Source of the DNA: Pseudoalteromonas sp. A25
Lineage (GTDB): Bacteria; Pseudomonadota; Gammaproteobacteria; Enterobacterales; Alteromonadaceae
Length of the DNA: 64,000 nucleotides
Assembly (NCBI RefSeq): GCF_009176705.1
Contig: NZ_AP021846.1
Span: 1,954,001-2,018,000, forward strand
Direction: 5' to 3'
Shown here in pieces: positions 26,308-35,429 of the stretch. Position numbers and translations under genes: made by a program. Position 1 is the stretch's first letter. Each line of letters starts with the position of its first letter. The notes below the pieces were generated by a model. It saw nothing but the letters and a program-made list of their open reading frames with translations, was not told the DNA's origin and searched no databases.

Positions 26308-28385
26308 AGCCCCACCACTAGTGCAATGATTGTAATAAAGTCTATAAAGTTATCTTTAAACTGACTCATTAAGTCCTGCCCTTTATCTGGTACATACAGG
26401 GTGTCACCGGCTCTAAGTACGGGGATCCTTGTTGAGTTTGGATTTTTAACAAATTTTTCAAGGTCAAACACCCTTGCTTGCTCTTTGCAGCAGCCGTGAT
26501 TTATCACCACTATTTTATCTATGAGGGCTGTGGAAGTTGGGCCACCGGCCTCTGCTAGCAAGTCTAATAGATTCATGGTGTCATCAAAGTTGTACCGCCC
26601 CGGTTTTTGAATGGCTCCCATGATCCTAACAACTTGATCTTTTGGCTTTTGTAACCAATTTTTATTTTTCTCTGGGATAAAAATTGTATCGCCGGCCAAT
26701 ACATTTGGAAAAAGCGTTTCATCTCCTGTTTCAAAATATAGGGCTAAGTCTAGTTTACTAACTTTTGCGTGCTTGCCATTTCTATGGGTAATTCGGATAT
26801 TACGAATATCAGCATTCGCATTCGGGCCATCAGCTGCTGATAAAATGTCCATAAAGTGCATTTGATTATTAAATGCATATCGCCCCGGCGAGCCAACCTG
26901 CCCCATAATGTATATTGATTTACTTGATTCCTGTCTGATCCATTGAGACTTGTTATCAGCCGGGTCTACGGGTAACTCTTCAATAATAATCGTGTCACCG
27001 GCTGTTAAGGCCGGTAACTGGGCATCTTGTGCACCTATAGTGAACTGCTCTAAATCAAAACGAGTTGTGACTTCACCTTCACGAACAATTTTTATGTCAT
27101 TAATATTCGCGCCTTTTGTCGGACCTCCAGCGTGGGCAAGTAAGTCGGTTAGATCCATCTCTTTACTCCATTCATAACGACCAGGTGACATAACGGCTCC
27201 AATAATTTTTATCGCACGTTTGGGTGGCACTTTCAGCCAGCTTTTTTCATTGAGGTCAGTTTTTTCAGGCACAAATATGACATCGCCTGGATTAAGGTCG
27301 GGCACACTGATATCCACGATACCTTCGCTATAACCTTGCAAGTCGAATAGTGCATTTACGCCGTTGGGCTTCAATATTTTTATTTGTCTGGTTTCAGCAA
27401 ACCGAGTTGGCCCTCCTGCATTGGCAAGAATATCTAAAAAGTTTGTATTGTCGGCAGCTTCATACGCACCAGGCTTTTGTACTTCACCCATAATGTAGAC
27501 GGTACGCGAGGTTGTATTAACATCATCAACCATGATGGGCACATAGATTGTCGAGCCTGGCAATAGCTGTGGCATGGTTTGTTTACTTGGTTTATCTAGA
27601 TACGCTTTTAAGTCAAATATTTCGGGTGACTCATCAATTATAATGCGGATTTTTGTTACATCTGCGTATCGAGTCACACCTTCGGCGCGCATGATGGCAT
27701 CTAACACGCTCATGTTCTCTTTAAAAGCAAAGCTTCCCGGATTATGTACTTCTCCAAGCAATGTTATTGCGCTGCCAGCACTCGCATCGCCTGTGGCACT
27801 GAGCGTTTGTGCATCAAAGTCTATCTGTACGTTACCAAGTAAAGGCGAGACTGGTACAAATACGGTGTCACCACTTTTAAGTTTAGGTAAAAGCGCTAAG
27901 TTGCCCGAGTCTAGGTACGCTTTGTAGTTAAACTCTACGAACTCATCATCGCGCCTGATCTGAAGTTTATCTAGTTGAGCCCCCGGCTTTAAACCGCCCG
28001 CTTTGGCAATGACCATCTGGATATTTCCAGAGCGCGGTATACTGATCTGATCCGGCTGATTAACGTATCCCAACACATTGATAAGTATATCGTGTTCACG
28101 AATTTCTACATAAAAGTCGTCCATTGCGCGGAATACTTTGGACAACTCTAGTTTCAGCGTTTGCTCAACTTGGGTAATAGTTTGGTTTGCAACATGCATT
28201 TTTCCAAGTTCAGGTAACACTATGCTGCCATCGCCTTGCACGGTAAATAGCTTTGAAAATTCATCTTCGCCGGGCAAATATATAAACAATTTGTTACCTA
28301 CTTCAACTACATCGGAATGCGTGTCTTGCTGAGCGGCTATGCCCAAACAAAAGGTCAACAAAATGATAGAGATCAAGTAACGCAT
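26304..28385 (-). CDS. sypC: SypC-like polysaccharide export protein with many SLBB repeats
   Basis: A 693-residue periplasmic/outer-membrane export protein. A signal peptide (MRYLISIILLTFCLGIAAQ) without a lipobox cysteine is followed by a Wza-like polysaccharide-export domain (about 25-105: 'KLFIYLPGEDEFSKLF', 'ITQVEQTLKLELSKVF') and then about six SLBB modules. Each SLBB starts with a line such as 'VYIMGEVQKPGAYE' or 'VRIMGAIQKPGRYN' and ends with 'LxAGDTIFVPEK'. It has one C-terminal hydrophobic segment (DFITIIALVVGL). It forms the conduit for polysaccharide secretion. Wza has about 380 residues, so this is the long multi-SLBB type. AGGAG precedes the start. Confidence 0.92.
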   Translation of the reverse strand: MRYLISIILLTFCLGIAAQQDTHSDVVEVGNKLFIYLPGEDEFSKLFTVQGDGSIVLPELGKMHVANQTITQVEQTLKLELSKVFRAMDDFYVEIREHDILINVLGYVNQPDQISIPRSGNIQMVIAKAGGLKPGAQLDKLQIRRDDEFVEFNYKAYLDSGNLALLPKLKSGDTVFVPVSPLLGNVQIDFDAQTLSATGDASAGSAITLLGEVHNPGSFAFKENMSVLDAIMRAEGVTRYADVTKIRIIIDESPEIFDLKAYLDKPSKQTMPQLLPGSTIYVPIMVDDVNTTSRTVYIMGEVQKPGAYEAADNTNFLDILANAGGPTRFAETRQIKILKPNGVNALFDLQGYSEGIVDISVPDLNPGDVIFVPEKTDLNEKSWLKVPPKRAIKIIGAVMSPGRYEWSKEMDLTDLLAHAGGPTKGANINDIKIVREGEVTTRFDLEQFTIGAQDAQLPALTAGDTIIIEELPVDPADNKSQWIRQESSKSIYIMGQVGSPGRYAFNNQMHFMDILSAADGPNANADIRNIRITHRNGKHAKVSKLDLALYFETGDETLFPNVLAGDTIFIPEKNKNWLQKPKDQVVRIMGAIQKPGRYNFDDTMNLLDLLAEAGGPTSTALIDKIVVINHGCCKEQARVFDLEKFVKNPNSTRIPVLRAGDTLYVPDKGQDLMSQFKDNFIDFITIIALVVGL

Positions 28386-28389
28386 AGTG

Positions 28390-29262
28390 CTACTCCTGAT
28401 TTTCAGTCAGTACTTTGGTCCAATTTTTCAGAACACTCGCTTGACCTGTCGTTGGTGTTTCAAGTTGCTCAGCGCTCAACACGATTGCTTCAACACGGCG
28501 GTCTGAATGACGACCGGTGTCGGTCGTTGGCTGGTCGCTAAATGGCTGGGTAGCACCTTGGGTCAGTGTCGTTAACTGCTCGTTTTTAACGCCATATATG
28601 CTAAGCCAATGTTTAACTGTATCAGCTCTTTTTAACGCCAATTCAAAGTTATTTATTGTGCTGCCTAACTTGTCAGTATGACCAACTAATAAAATACGAA
28701 CGCCGTCAATATGCTTTATTAGATCAGCAGCTTGTGCTAAGCGGCCCATATATTTCGGTGTCACCTGATGATCTGCAAACGCAAATTGATTGTCGCTATT
28801 TAATAACTTAGAAATTTGCTCGATATAATTCTTTTGATTTTCTGTCTTGTCAGGCTTTTGTTGCTCGCCAGCACAATGCGTTACACGCTTTACAGTATCA
28901 AAATGATGTGCAAGTTGATTTAAGCCATGGTAATGAATGAGTAGGTCATGCTCAGCATCTTCCCACATATTGGCACTGATCAAACGGCGGAGACGATTTT
29001 CATAAACTTGGGCTTTTAATAACTGTGCTGGCATACACTGCTTTATGCCTTGGGCTTGCAGTAATTCTAACTTTAACGCCAAATGCTCAAACTCGTTGGT
29101 AATTACATTTATGTTGTCGTTAAAAACGGCGTTGCCTTGCTCGAGCTTAGGCTTATACTGACCATATACCTCGGCCCATCCTCCTTGTCCTTCTTCGGGC
29201 CAAGAAGCACACCCGCCAAGTAAAGCGCTCATTGCAATAAAACTGATTGTGATGTGCTTCAT
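28390..29262 (-). CDS. sypB: SypB-like OmpA-family lipoprotein
   Basis: A 290-residue lipoprotein: the signal ends in the lipobox 'ALLGGC' with Cys at residue 18. A helical middle part of about 130 residues is followed by an OmpA/Pal peptidoglycan-binding domain (about 170-275), with 'GVRILLVGHTDKLGSTINNFELALKRADTVKHWL' and 'NEQLTTLTQGATQPF' and 'GRHSDRRVEAIVL' in the usual order. It should anchor the export apparatus to the cell wall from the outer membrane. The gene is 4 bases before sypC and 14 after sypA. Confidence 0.92.
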   Translation of the reverse strand: MKHITISFIAMSALLGGCASWPEEGQGGWAEVYGQYKPKLEQGNAVFNDNINVITNEFEHLALKLELLQAQGIKQCMPAQLLKAQVYENRLRRLISANMWEDAEHDLLIHYHGLNQLAHHFDTVKRVTHCAGEQQKPDKTENQKNYIEQISKLLNSDNQFAFADHQVTPKYMGRLAQAADLIKHIDGVRILLVGHTDKLGSTINNFELALKRADTVKHWLSIYGVKNEQLTTLTQGATQPFSDQPTTDTGRHSDRRVEAIVLSAEQLETPTTGQASVLKNWTKVLTENQE

Positions 29263-29276
29263 AATTCAAGCCCCTT

Positions 29277-29594
29277 CTACGCATCTAACTTATCAATAAA
29301 TGGGATTGTTTTGTCGACCCTTAACAAGTTCATTAATTTGTGAGGTTGGCCATTAACTTTAAGAAGTGCTAGTTGCTGTCCCTTTTTCTCAATGCGTTTG
29401 TACAAAAATACCATCGCACCGATACCTGAAGAGTCGATAAACTCAGTTTCAGAAAAATCCAATACAATAAAGTCTTGCTCGCAAATGGCTAGCTGCTCAA
29501 AGTTTTCTCTGAAACTGTCGACCGTAAAGCCAGAAAAGTCTTTTGGTAAAGCTAATACACGACGAGTTGTGTTTTTTGGGATTGAAGTGATCAT
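29277..29594 (-). CDS. sypA: SypA-like STAS-domain anti-sigma-factor-antagonist-type protein
   Basis: A 105-residue single STAS domain. The phospho-serine motif is 'FIDSSGIGAM', which puts the second serine at residue 56, the position phosphorylated in V. fischeri SypA. The rest (GQQLALLKVNGQPHKLMNLLRVDKTIPFID) fits the SpoIIAA fold. In Vibrio the unphosphorylated form promotes biofilm formation and SypE controls its state. It is the first gene of the six-gene operon sypA-B-C-D-E-G, with a sigma-54 promoter and two LuxO/SypG-type palindromes upstream. What SypA acts on is unknown in general. Confidence 0.93.
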   Translation of the reverse strand: MITSIPKNTTRRVLALPKDFSGFTVDSFRENFEQLAICEQDFIVLDFSETEFIDSSGIGAMVFLYKRIEKKGQQLALLKVNGQPHKLMNLLRVDKTIPFIDKLDA

Positions 29595-29632
29595 GGGAGT
29601 AACCTCATAGTCGGTTGAGTTAATAATGAGGT

Positions 29633-29648
29633 TACAACTTAAGTGCCA
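29633..29648 (-). promoter_or_regulatory. Sigma-54 promoter of the sypA operon
   Basis: On the minus strand, TGGCACTTAAGTTGTA matches the -24 element exactly; -12 is TTGT instead of TTGC. Spacing is GG-N10-GT. The leader would be about 28 bases. Confidence 0.7.
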
Positions 29649-29698
29649 GCTTTTATGAAATTATAACTTTATGATAGATATAGTAATTTAAAGGAAGT

Positions 29699-29711
29699 GT
29701 GCATAATGCAA
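29699..29711. promoter_or_regulatory. LuxO/SypG-type palindrome, proximal site of sypA
   Basis: GTGCATAATGCAA, one mismatch to TTGCA-N3-TGCAA. Its centre is 58 bp upstream of the promoter GG. Confidence 0.55.
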
Positions 29712-29730
29712 AATTATCAAAAGCGACCAT

Positions 29731-29743
29731 TTGCATTATGCAA
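29731..29743. promoter_or_regulatory. LuxO/SypG-type palindrome, distal site of sypA
   Basis: TTGCATTATGCAA is a perfect palindrome of the LuxO form, followed by CGCATTT. Its centre is 90 bp upstream of the promoter GG and 32 bp (three helical turns) from the proximal site. Confidence 0.7.
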
Positions 29744-29767
29744 CGCATTTATTTGATGCATTGAAAG

Positions 29768-31561
29768 CTACTGTCCTTTACCTGTAAATACAACAGCAAT
29801 TGTGCGCATTAAAATCATCCACTCCATCTGCAACCAACTTTTTCTGTTAGACAAGCTAAGCACGTAGGCATAATCCCAACCAATTTTGCTTTTAACGTCT
29901 TCAATACTTTCATCATAGCCATTCATTACTTGTGCAAGGCCCGATATACCCGGTTTTAAGCCATAGGTACGCCAGCCAAAGTATGGGATCGTTTTATCTA
30001 GTTTGCCGTAAAATACAGGGCGCTCTGGTCTTGGGCCAATAAGTGACATTTCACCGATCAGTACATTCCAAAGTTGAGGTAACTCATCAATGCGAGTTTT
30101 CCGTAAAAAGCGACCTACTTTAGTTATTCTTGTATCATTTTTACTTGCCCAAACAGCGCCACTTTTGGATTCTGCGTCAACAACCATAGATCTAAACTTG
30201 TATACATAAAACAGCGATACGAATTCATCGGTGCTTTTACCCACGCGAAGTTGCTTATATAAAATAGGTCCTTTGGTGTCTAATTTTATGGCTAGCGACG
30301 TAAGTAGCATAAGTGGCATTAGCATGATTAACCCAAAAGCGGCGCCGGCTACATCAACAATACGCTTAGCCAAAAGTACGTGATTGTTCCTAAGCTTTTT
30401 TATCCCTACTCTTTGCCATGGGGTCTTATATTTGCCTAAGAAGTATTTAATTATTCCGAACAACGCCACCCAGTAACTCAATAATGCGTAATGAATTTTT
30501 GCGATTGTACCATTTGAGTGATGCTGTGAGTTTGATATACCAATACCATGCACCGTAAGTAGTGTTGCACAAACGATTATCGCCCAAATACTTTGTTGCA
30601 AAACCATTTGTGCAATTGAAATCCCATATAAACTTGCAATGACCAGTGGCATAACGGCGCGTAACACTTTATGAGAAAGAAAATTAAACGAAGCCCAACC
30701 AAACTTCGGATTCATTAACGGCGCTAACATGATCGCCTGCTGCCAATTACCTGCACCGATCCGCTCACGACGTTTTATATCGTCACACTCTTCGTCACAT
30801 TCACGTTCATAAATGATGATGTCATCATCTAAAATAGACTGCCCGCCCGACAAACTGCTCTGCGAAGCAAGCACAAAATCATCATTAATCGTGTTATTAG
30901 GAATTGGTTTTACTTTGTCTGCACGGATCGCAAACAATGCACCTGGCACACCAGTTAACGCTCCGACATTCGACTCTAGTTGCTTTAATTGATTTTGATA
31001 ACGCCAGTATGCTTGTTGATTCTGTGGTGCTTGTTCATCTAGTGTGTATTTGCCTGTTATCACTGCAACTTGCTCATTTTCAAATTGCCACGCTAATTTT
31101 TTGAAAGCATCAACGCTAATGAGAGCACTTACATCAGTGAAAACCAAAATGTCATAGTGTGCCTGTGCTATGTCGATTAGCGCATTGACAGCATGCGTTT
31201 TGCCTTTATTAACGCTGTCGACATGTAAAATACAGGTCACGCCTTGCTCATTAAGTGTTAGCTTAACTTGCTGCGCGAGCGCCTCGGTGTTGTCAGTACA
31301 ACCATCTAAATATACGTGAATGTCGTATCTGTCATTTGGATAAAGCTGTGCGCCTAAATTGTTGAGCTTTTCGCTTATATGATCCTGTTCATTATAGGCG
31401 CATATCATTACACCAATACGTGGAAAGGTTTTAGTATCAGAAGCTTGCCTAACAGATGGTTTTTTAAGACGTTTAGCCAGTTTTAAGATCAGCGAGTAGC
31501 CAATATGATGATAAATTACTAACGCAGCAAGAAAAATAAACATTGTGTCGAGGTTCATCAT
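29768..31561 (-). CDS. sypR: SypQ-SypR fusion: GT2 glycosyltransferase joined to a monotopic phosphoglycosyl transferase
   Basis: A 597-residue two-enzyme protein. Residues 1-375 are a membrane-bound family 2 glycosyltransferase: one N-terminal helix, 'IGVMICAYNEQDHI', 'VYLDGCTDNTE', 'ILVFTDVSALI', 'NDDFVL' and 'RRERIGAGNWQQ', then three to four helices. Residues 395-597 are a WbaP/PglC-type undecaprenyl-phosphate sugar-1-phosphate transferase: the re-entrant helix 'KRIVDVAGAAFGLIMLMPLM', 'YKFRSMVVDAE', 'TRIDELPQLWNVLIGEMSLIGPRPERP' and 'KPGISGLAQV'. The first enzymatic step of repeat-unit synthesis and a glycosyl transfer are so joined. In V. fischeri these are separate neighbouring genes, sypQ and sypR. 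It ends the long operon that starts at 40069. Confidence 0.88.
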   Translation of the reverse strand: MMNLDTMFIFLAALVIYHHIGYSLILKLAKRLKKPSVRQASDTKTFPRIGVMICAYNEQDHISEKLNNLGAQLYPNDRYDIHVYLDGCTDNTEALAQQVKLTLNEQGVTCILHVDSVNKGKTHAVNALIDIAQAHYDILVFTDVSALISVDAFKKLAWQFENEQVAVITGKYTLDEQAPQNQQAYWRYQNQLKQLESNVGALTGVPGALFAIRADKVKPIPNNTINDDFVLASQSSLSGGQSILDDDIIIYERECDEECDDIKRRERIGAGNWQQAIMLAPLMNPKFGWASFNFLSHKVLRAVMPLVIASLYGISIAQMVLQQSIWAIIVCATLLTVHGIGISNSQHHSNGTIAKIHYALLSYWVALFGIIKYFLGKYKTPWQRVGIKKLRNNHVLLAKRIVDVAGAAFGLIMLMPLMLLTSLAIKLDTKGPILYKQLRVGKSTDEFVSLFYVYKFRSMVVDAESKSGAVWASKNDTRITKVGRFLRKTRIDELPQLWNVLIGEMSLIGPRPERPVFYGKLDKTIPYFGWRTYGLKPGISGLAQVMNGYDESIEDVKSKIGWDYAYVLSLSNRKSWLQMEWMILMRTIAVVFTGKGQ

Positions 31562-31570
31562 GGTTCCCCT

Positions 31571-32647
31571 TTAAGCAAAAAGCGTACAATAAAACTGATC
31601 GTACTTGTTGGTCATGTCTTTGATCTGAGCGATAGACAAAGCATGCTTACGAATGGCGTCCCCCTTTGCCATCATCGCTGCTTTAATTAGTGTATCAGCG
31701 AGTGACTTATACCGGCCAAGTGGTAACAAAAAGCCTTGTGCATCGCTTAGTACTTCACTAATACCGCCCACATCGCTTGCTACAATGGGTACACCGCAAG
31801 CCATTGCTTCTAATATAGACAGTGGCAAACCTTCTCTTTGCGAGAATAGACAAAATACATCGATGGCAGAGTAAAACACTTCCATCTGCTGAACATTTCC
31901 TAAAAAATGTATCCGTTGGCATAGCCCCGCATCTTTCGCGTATTGGATTAAGCTGTCGTGCAGACTACCTTGTCCTGCAAACGCTAAATGATATTCTTGA
32001 GGCAGTGCTTTTAAAGCATCAATTAAAAGAGTGTGTCCTTTGCCTGTTTCCAAGCGTGCGGCGCAGCCAATTATTTTCACTTTTTTAGGTAGATCTAATT
32101 GGAAACGTGCATAGTGCATATTGATTGACGAAAATTTATTGCAATCAATCCCATTTAAAATGGTTTCTTTTGGCATTATTGATGTTTGAGCATAAAAATC
32201 AGTAGCAACAACGTTTGCATCTGCAATCCAATGTACTGGTGAGGCTGTGTTCAAAATTTTGGTTAATATTCTTGGCTTTATACCGTTTAGGTACCATGCA
32301 TCGTGCACCGTCGATACATGCTTTACAGATGGTCGCTTAAGACAAGCTAAGCAAGCATAGAGCATTGGCCCAATATGGTGACTATGAATAATTGAAATCT
32401 CATACTTGTCGATTAACCGAACCAACTTGCTTACCACGGCAAAGTCGAATTTCTGTTTTTTTTCAAGAAAATCGATGCAATTGCCTAGCTCTTTCAATTC
32501 AGGCCAGTGTATGAGGCTGTCTGCTTTATTGCCTTCAAGCGCCGATATGCGCATGTCATCACAGAAGCGACTTTGTTTAACTAAAGACACGGCCATTTTC
32601 TCTAAACCGCCAATTTTCAAATGTTGAACTAAGTGAAGTACTTTCAT
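31571..32647 (-). CDS. sypP: Glycosyltransferase family 4 (SypP position)
   Basis: A 358-residue GT-B enzyme. The start 'MKVLHLVQHLKIGGLEKMAVSLVK' and 'ISIIHSHHIGPMLYAC' are typical of the acceptor domain; 'KIIGCAARLETGKGHTLLIDALK', 'YHLAFAGQGSLHDSL', 'FLGNVQQMEVFY' and the EX7E 'REGLPLSILEAMACGVPIVASDVGG' mark the donor domain. It transfers a sugar to a growing lipid-linked oligosaccharide in the cytoplasm. Its start overlaps the stop of the wzz-like gene by 4 bases, and 9 bases separate it from the fused enzyme. The symbol reflects order in the locus. Confidence 0.88.
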   Translation of the reverse strand: MKVLHLVQHLKIGGLEKMAVSLVKQSRFCDDMRISALEGNKADSLIHWPELKELGNCIDFLEKKQKFDFAVVSKLVRLIDKYEISIIHSHHIGPMLYACLACLKRPSVKHVSTVHDAWYLNGIKPRILTKILNTASPVHWIADANVVATDFYAQTSIMPKETILNGIDCNKFSSINMHYARFQLDLPKKVKIIGCAARLETGKGHTLLIDALKALPQEYHLAFAGQGSLHDSLIQYAKDAGLCQRIHFLGNVQQMEVFYSAIDVFCLFSQREGLPLSILEAMACGVPIVASDVGGISEVLSDAQGFLLPLGRYKSLADTLIKAAMMAKGDAIRKHALSIAQIKDMTNKYDQFYCTLFA

Positions 32648-34143
32648 AGTGAGTTACCTCTATGTTGCGCATCCTCAACAATATGATTTAAATCAGGAGC
32701 ATGCGGGTCATGAATGATCGGAAGCACTGTTAAAACAGGCCCCGCTGAGAGTTTTTCAATGGTTGTGATGTCTTTTAAATGGCTATCGCATAGCGTTGCT
32801 ATAAACACACTGGCGATACCTGTAAATAAACCTAGTAAAACACCCAAAACTAAAGATAAAGCCAGTGACGTGTTAATCGGTTGCGTAGGGCTGTATGCGC
32901 GCTCTATGGTTTTAACTTTATCTGGGCCTTCGTACTTGACGAGTTTTCCTGTCACTTTGGCCATCTCATAGCGCCCAAGCATTTCTTTATACAGTGCTTG
33001 TTTTACATCATAATCGCGCTGTAATTTGCTGAGTTGTTTTTCAATATCACTGGTTACTAATAAGCGTTTACCCAACCCTTTAACTTGGCTATCTAGCATA
33101 TTAAATTCTTGCTGAAGCTGTTCAACCATGCTCTTTGCATCTTGCAAAGCAACAATTTGCGATACTAAAACACTACTTTCTCCACTTTGAGAAATAGGCA
33201 TGGTATTGGCCATTTGCCACAACCGATCTATGTCTATTTTTTGTAACTCTTTGCCTTCACTCAATAGCACTTGCTGCCTGTTGAGCAAACTGTCTAACTG
33301 TCTTGATTTTTCAATAACCTTTGAGTGCTTATCGGTATACCGTGTCTTTAATAAGCTCAACTGCGAGCGTAATCGAATGATCTTTTCTTCCAAATTTCCT
33401 AACACAGGATTAGCTTGCGCCATCTTACTCGCTAAATTGCTTAATTTGGCTTTAGCACCAGATAATTCAATAAACTTGTTTTGCTTATCACTTAACAGCC
33501 TATCCAATGTTTGCCGATTACTATTGAGTACTTCAGGTAACGTATCACTGTACTTAACTTTAAACTTGGCAAGCTCATCTTCCGAGTGTTCTAGTTCTTG
33601 TCTGAGCGTATCTAGTTGTTTATAGAAAAACTGTTCTGAGGTATCGAGGGACGCTTTAGTTGGTGCAAGCAGCCTTTCTATAAATTTTTCTACGACCTTC
33701 TCTAGGATTAGTTTCATCTTCGCAGGTTCGTGCCATTTTAAATGGATCCTAACGAGTTCATCGCCCACTAAGGATAAAGAAAGCGCATTTGCGAGCTGTT
33801 GATGAATTTTTTCAACTTCTTTGTTACTTGCATCAGGTTGGATAAGTTCTGTTTCTTTAGCAACCGCGATAAGCACTTTACGACTGATAACTAAAGTGCG
33901 AAGCGCATCTATCCGATTAGATAGCTCAAATGAAAACGACAGGTCATCTAAAAACGGGTTCAGCAAAGAGGATTCTTCTATCAAAATAGTCGCATGAGTT
34001 ACATATTGCTTTTGCGCTGTGGCGGACAGTACAAAAACCACAACTGGGACAATGCATACAGGCACAATAAACAGCTTAAAACGACTATATAGTGCATATA
34101 GCGATAAATAAGCGAGTCTTTTAATTTGTTCCTTTACTAGCAT
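32644..34143 (-). CDS. sypO: Wzz/GumC-type polysaccharide co-polymerase (SypO position)
   Basis: A 499-residue inner-membrane protein that sets chain length. I use the ATG at 34143 (MLVKEQIKRLAYLSLYALYS), which has AAAGG eight bases upstream; the frame runs 39 codons further without sense. TM1 is about residues 21-43 and TM2 about 431-453 (PTQPINTSLALSLVLGVLLG). Between them lie the Wzz domain, 'DEQLVRIHLKWHEPAKMKLI'-like region (DELVRIHLKWHEP) and long coiled coils. The proline-rich stretch before TM2 is conserved. There is no fused tyrosine-kinase domain, which fits with a separate SypD. It has its own sigma-54 promoter. Confidence 0.88.
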   Translation of the reverse strand: MLVKEQIKRLAYLSLYALYSRFKLFIVPVCIVPVVVFVLSATAQKQYVTHATILIEESSLLNPFLDDLSFSFELSNRIDALRTLVISRKVLIAVAKETELIQPDASNKEVEKIHQQLANALSLSLVGDELVRIHLKWHEPAKMKLILEKVVEKFIERLLAPTKASLDTSEQFFYKQLDTLRQELEHSEDELAKFKVKYSDTLPEVLNSNRQTLDRLLSDKQNKFIELSGAKAKLSNLASKMAQANPVLGNLEEKIIRLRSQLSLLKTRYTDKHSKVIEKSRQLDSLLNRQQVLLSEGKELQKIDIDRLWQMANTMPISQSGESSVLVSQIVALQDAKSMVEQLQQEFNMLDSQVKGLGKRLLVTSDIEKQLSKLQRDYDVKQALYKEMLGRYEMAKVTGKLVKYEGPDKVKTIERAYSPTQPINTSLALSLVLGVLLGLFTGIASVFIATLCDSHLKDITTIEKLSAGPVLTVLPIIHDPHAPDLNHIVEDAQHRGNSL

Positions 34144-34157
34144 GCATTCTACCTTTT

Positions 34158-34170
34158 TTGCATATTGCAA
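34158..34170. promoter_or_regulatory. LuxO/SypG-type palindrome in the wzz leader
   Basis: TTGCATATTGCAA, identical to the site at 40169. It lies 14 bases before the wzz-like start, that is downstream of the sigma-54 promoter (34239-34254), with its centre 89 bp from the GG. A partial site (TTGCATTTTG) is at 34191. Confidence 0.55.
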
Positions 34171-34238
34171 TTGAAAACGCACGTCTTCATTTGCATTTTG
34201 AAAACAATGCCCATTAATGAGCAAGATAAAGGGAAGAT

Positions 34239-34254
34239 TGCAGATTATGGGCCA
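34239..34254 (-). promoter_or_regulatory. Sigma-54 promoter before the wzz-like gene
   Basis: On the minus strand TGGCCCATAATCTGCA has GG-N10-GC and a good -24 and -12 element. The leader would be about 85 bases and includes the palindrome at 34158. Confidence 0.6.
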
Positions 34255-34286
34255 AAACACCCTGACCCAAATATTTACCGGACTAT

Positions 34287-35426
34287 TTAAGGAAGTAAGC
34301 TAAGTGTCTGTGATACTTGCTGTGCTTTTGAATGCCAACTATGGGGCGCAGCCAACTGTGCTTGAGAATACTGCCAGTTTAGGTCTGGCAACTCTTTAAC
34401 GCTCATCGCCATATCAACCGCTTCGATAAAGCTGTCGACATCATTAGCAATAAACAGTGTCTGTTTAAACTGCAGAGCAGCAGGAAAATGAGTTGTTACG
34501 ATTGGCGTACCTGCAGCTAAATACTCTTTTAACTTAAGTGGGTTACATGCTCTAATTTGCTCATTGTCTAAAAATGGCATAATCGATACGTGCCAATGTT
34601 GAGAAAAGCTCGGCAATGTTTTATGGTCAACGGCATCAATATGAATAACATTAGGCAAAGAAAATAAAGTTTCTATCTCGCTCGTGTAGTTTATTACAGC
34701 ACCTATGAGGTATAGCTCATAATGAGGTCTTTGTTTGGCCAGTTGTATCAACAAAGCAACGTCTAACCATGTGTTGATTGAACCGTAAAACCCTACTTTG
34801 CGCTGATGTTTAGATAACATCCTATTTGCTGGAGTTGGATGATTAAATAGCTCAAAATCCACACCGTGGGTTAGCAATTTAGTTTTACTTTGCGGCATTT
34901 TTCGTTTCAGTTTTTCGCTAACCACGTAGATTAGATGAGCACGCTCTATTAGTGTTTGCTCAAATGGCGCGACCATATCATGGTCAACCCCAGCTAAAGC
35001 ACCAAACTCGTCTCCACAATAATAGATAAGTTTGTCTTGTCTCCTTAGCTTTATAAAGCTCATTGCAGTAGGCACACTTATCCAATAAATGATGGGCTCT
35101 TGGTCCTTATTTTCACCTAATTGCAGTAACCACAGGGCTTTATTTATCAAATTAACTAATTTGTTATTATGCCAAGGCAAAATAGCCAAACTGCTTACTT
35201 TCTTTAAATTGTGATCATTTAGTCGTTTTGCATGTTGCCTACTCTTTGTCAAAAAGGCCCATGCTTTGGTACACAACCTCACAAAGTCAGTTTTATTCAT
35301 TTTTGGCCTGCGCATTCCTACAGAGTTAACCCAGTGTACATTGTGGCTTTTACTTAGGTGCTTAAATAAATGCTGAGTACTACTGGGAAGGCCACCCCAG
35401 TCTTCCCCAAATACAATGAATTTCAT
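34287..35426 (-). CDS. sypN: Glycosyltransferase, GT-B type (SypN position)
   Basis: A 379-residue protein started by the ATG at 35426, right after the sypM stop (TAGGTGATG). The N-terminus 'MKFIVFGEDWGGLPSSTQHLFKHL' and the C-terminal 'KVGFYGSINTWLDVALLIQLAKQRPHYELYLIG', 'HVSIMPF' and 'NPLKLKEYLAAGTPIVTT' match the group of WcaI/YpfP-like family 1/4 enzymes whose EX7E motif is replaced by the PLKLxEYLAxG segment. Donor and linkage are unknown. It is within the operon 40069-29768 and followed by a 143-bp gap with a sigma-54 promoter. Confidence 0.83.
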   Translation of the reverse strand: MKFIVFGEDWGGLPSSTQHLFKHLSKSHNVHWVNSVGMRRPKMNKTDFVRLCTKAWAFLTKSRQHAKRLNDHNLKKVSSLAILPWHNNKLVNLINKALWLLQLGENKDQEPIIYWISVPTAMSFIKLRRQDKLIYYCGDEFGALAGVDHDMVAPFEQTLIERAHLIYVVSEKLKRKMPQSKTKLLTHGVDFELFNHPTPANRMLSKHQRKVGFYGSINTWLDVALLIQLAKQRPHYELYLIGAVINYTSEIETLFSLPNVIHIDAVDHKTLPSFSQHWHVSIMPFLDNEQIRACNPLKLKEYLAAGTPIVTTHFPAALQFKQTLFIANDVDSFIEAVDMAMSVKELPDLNWQYSQAQLAAPHSWHSKAQQVSQTLSLLP

Positions 35427-35429
35427 CAC

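Noticed and set aside
28187..28199. TTGCAACATGCAT inside sypC as a LuxO-type site
   Set aside because: It is inside coding sequence, has a mismatch, and no sigma-54 element or gene start is nearby; chance match.
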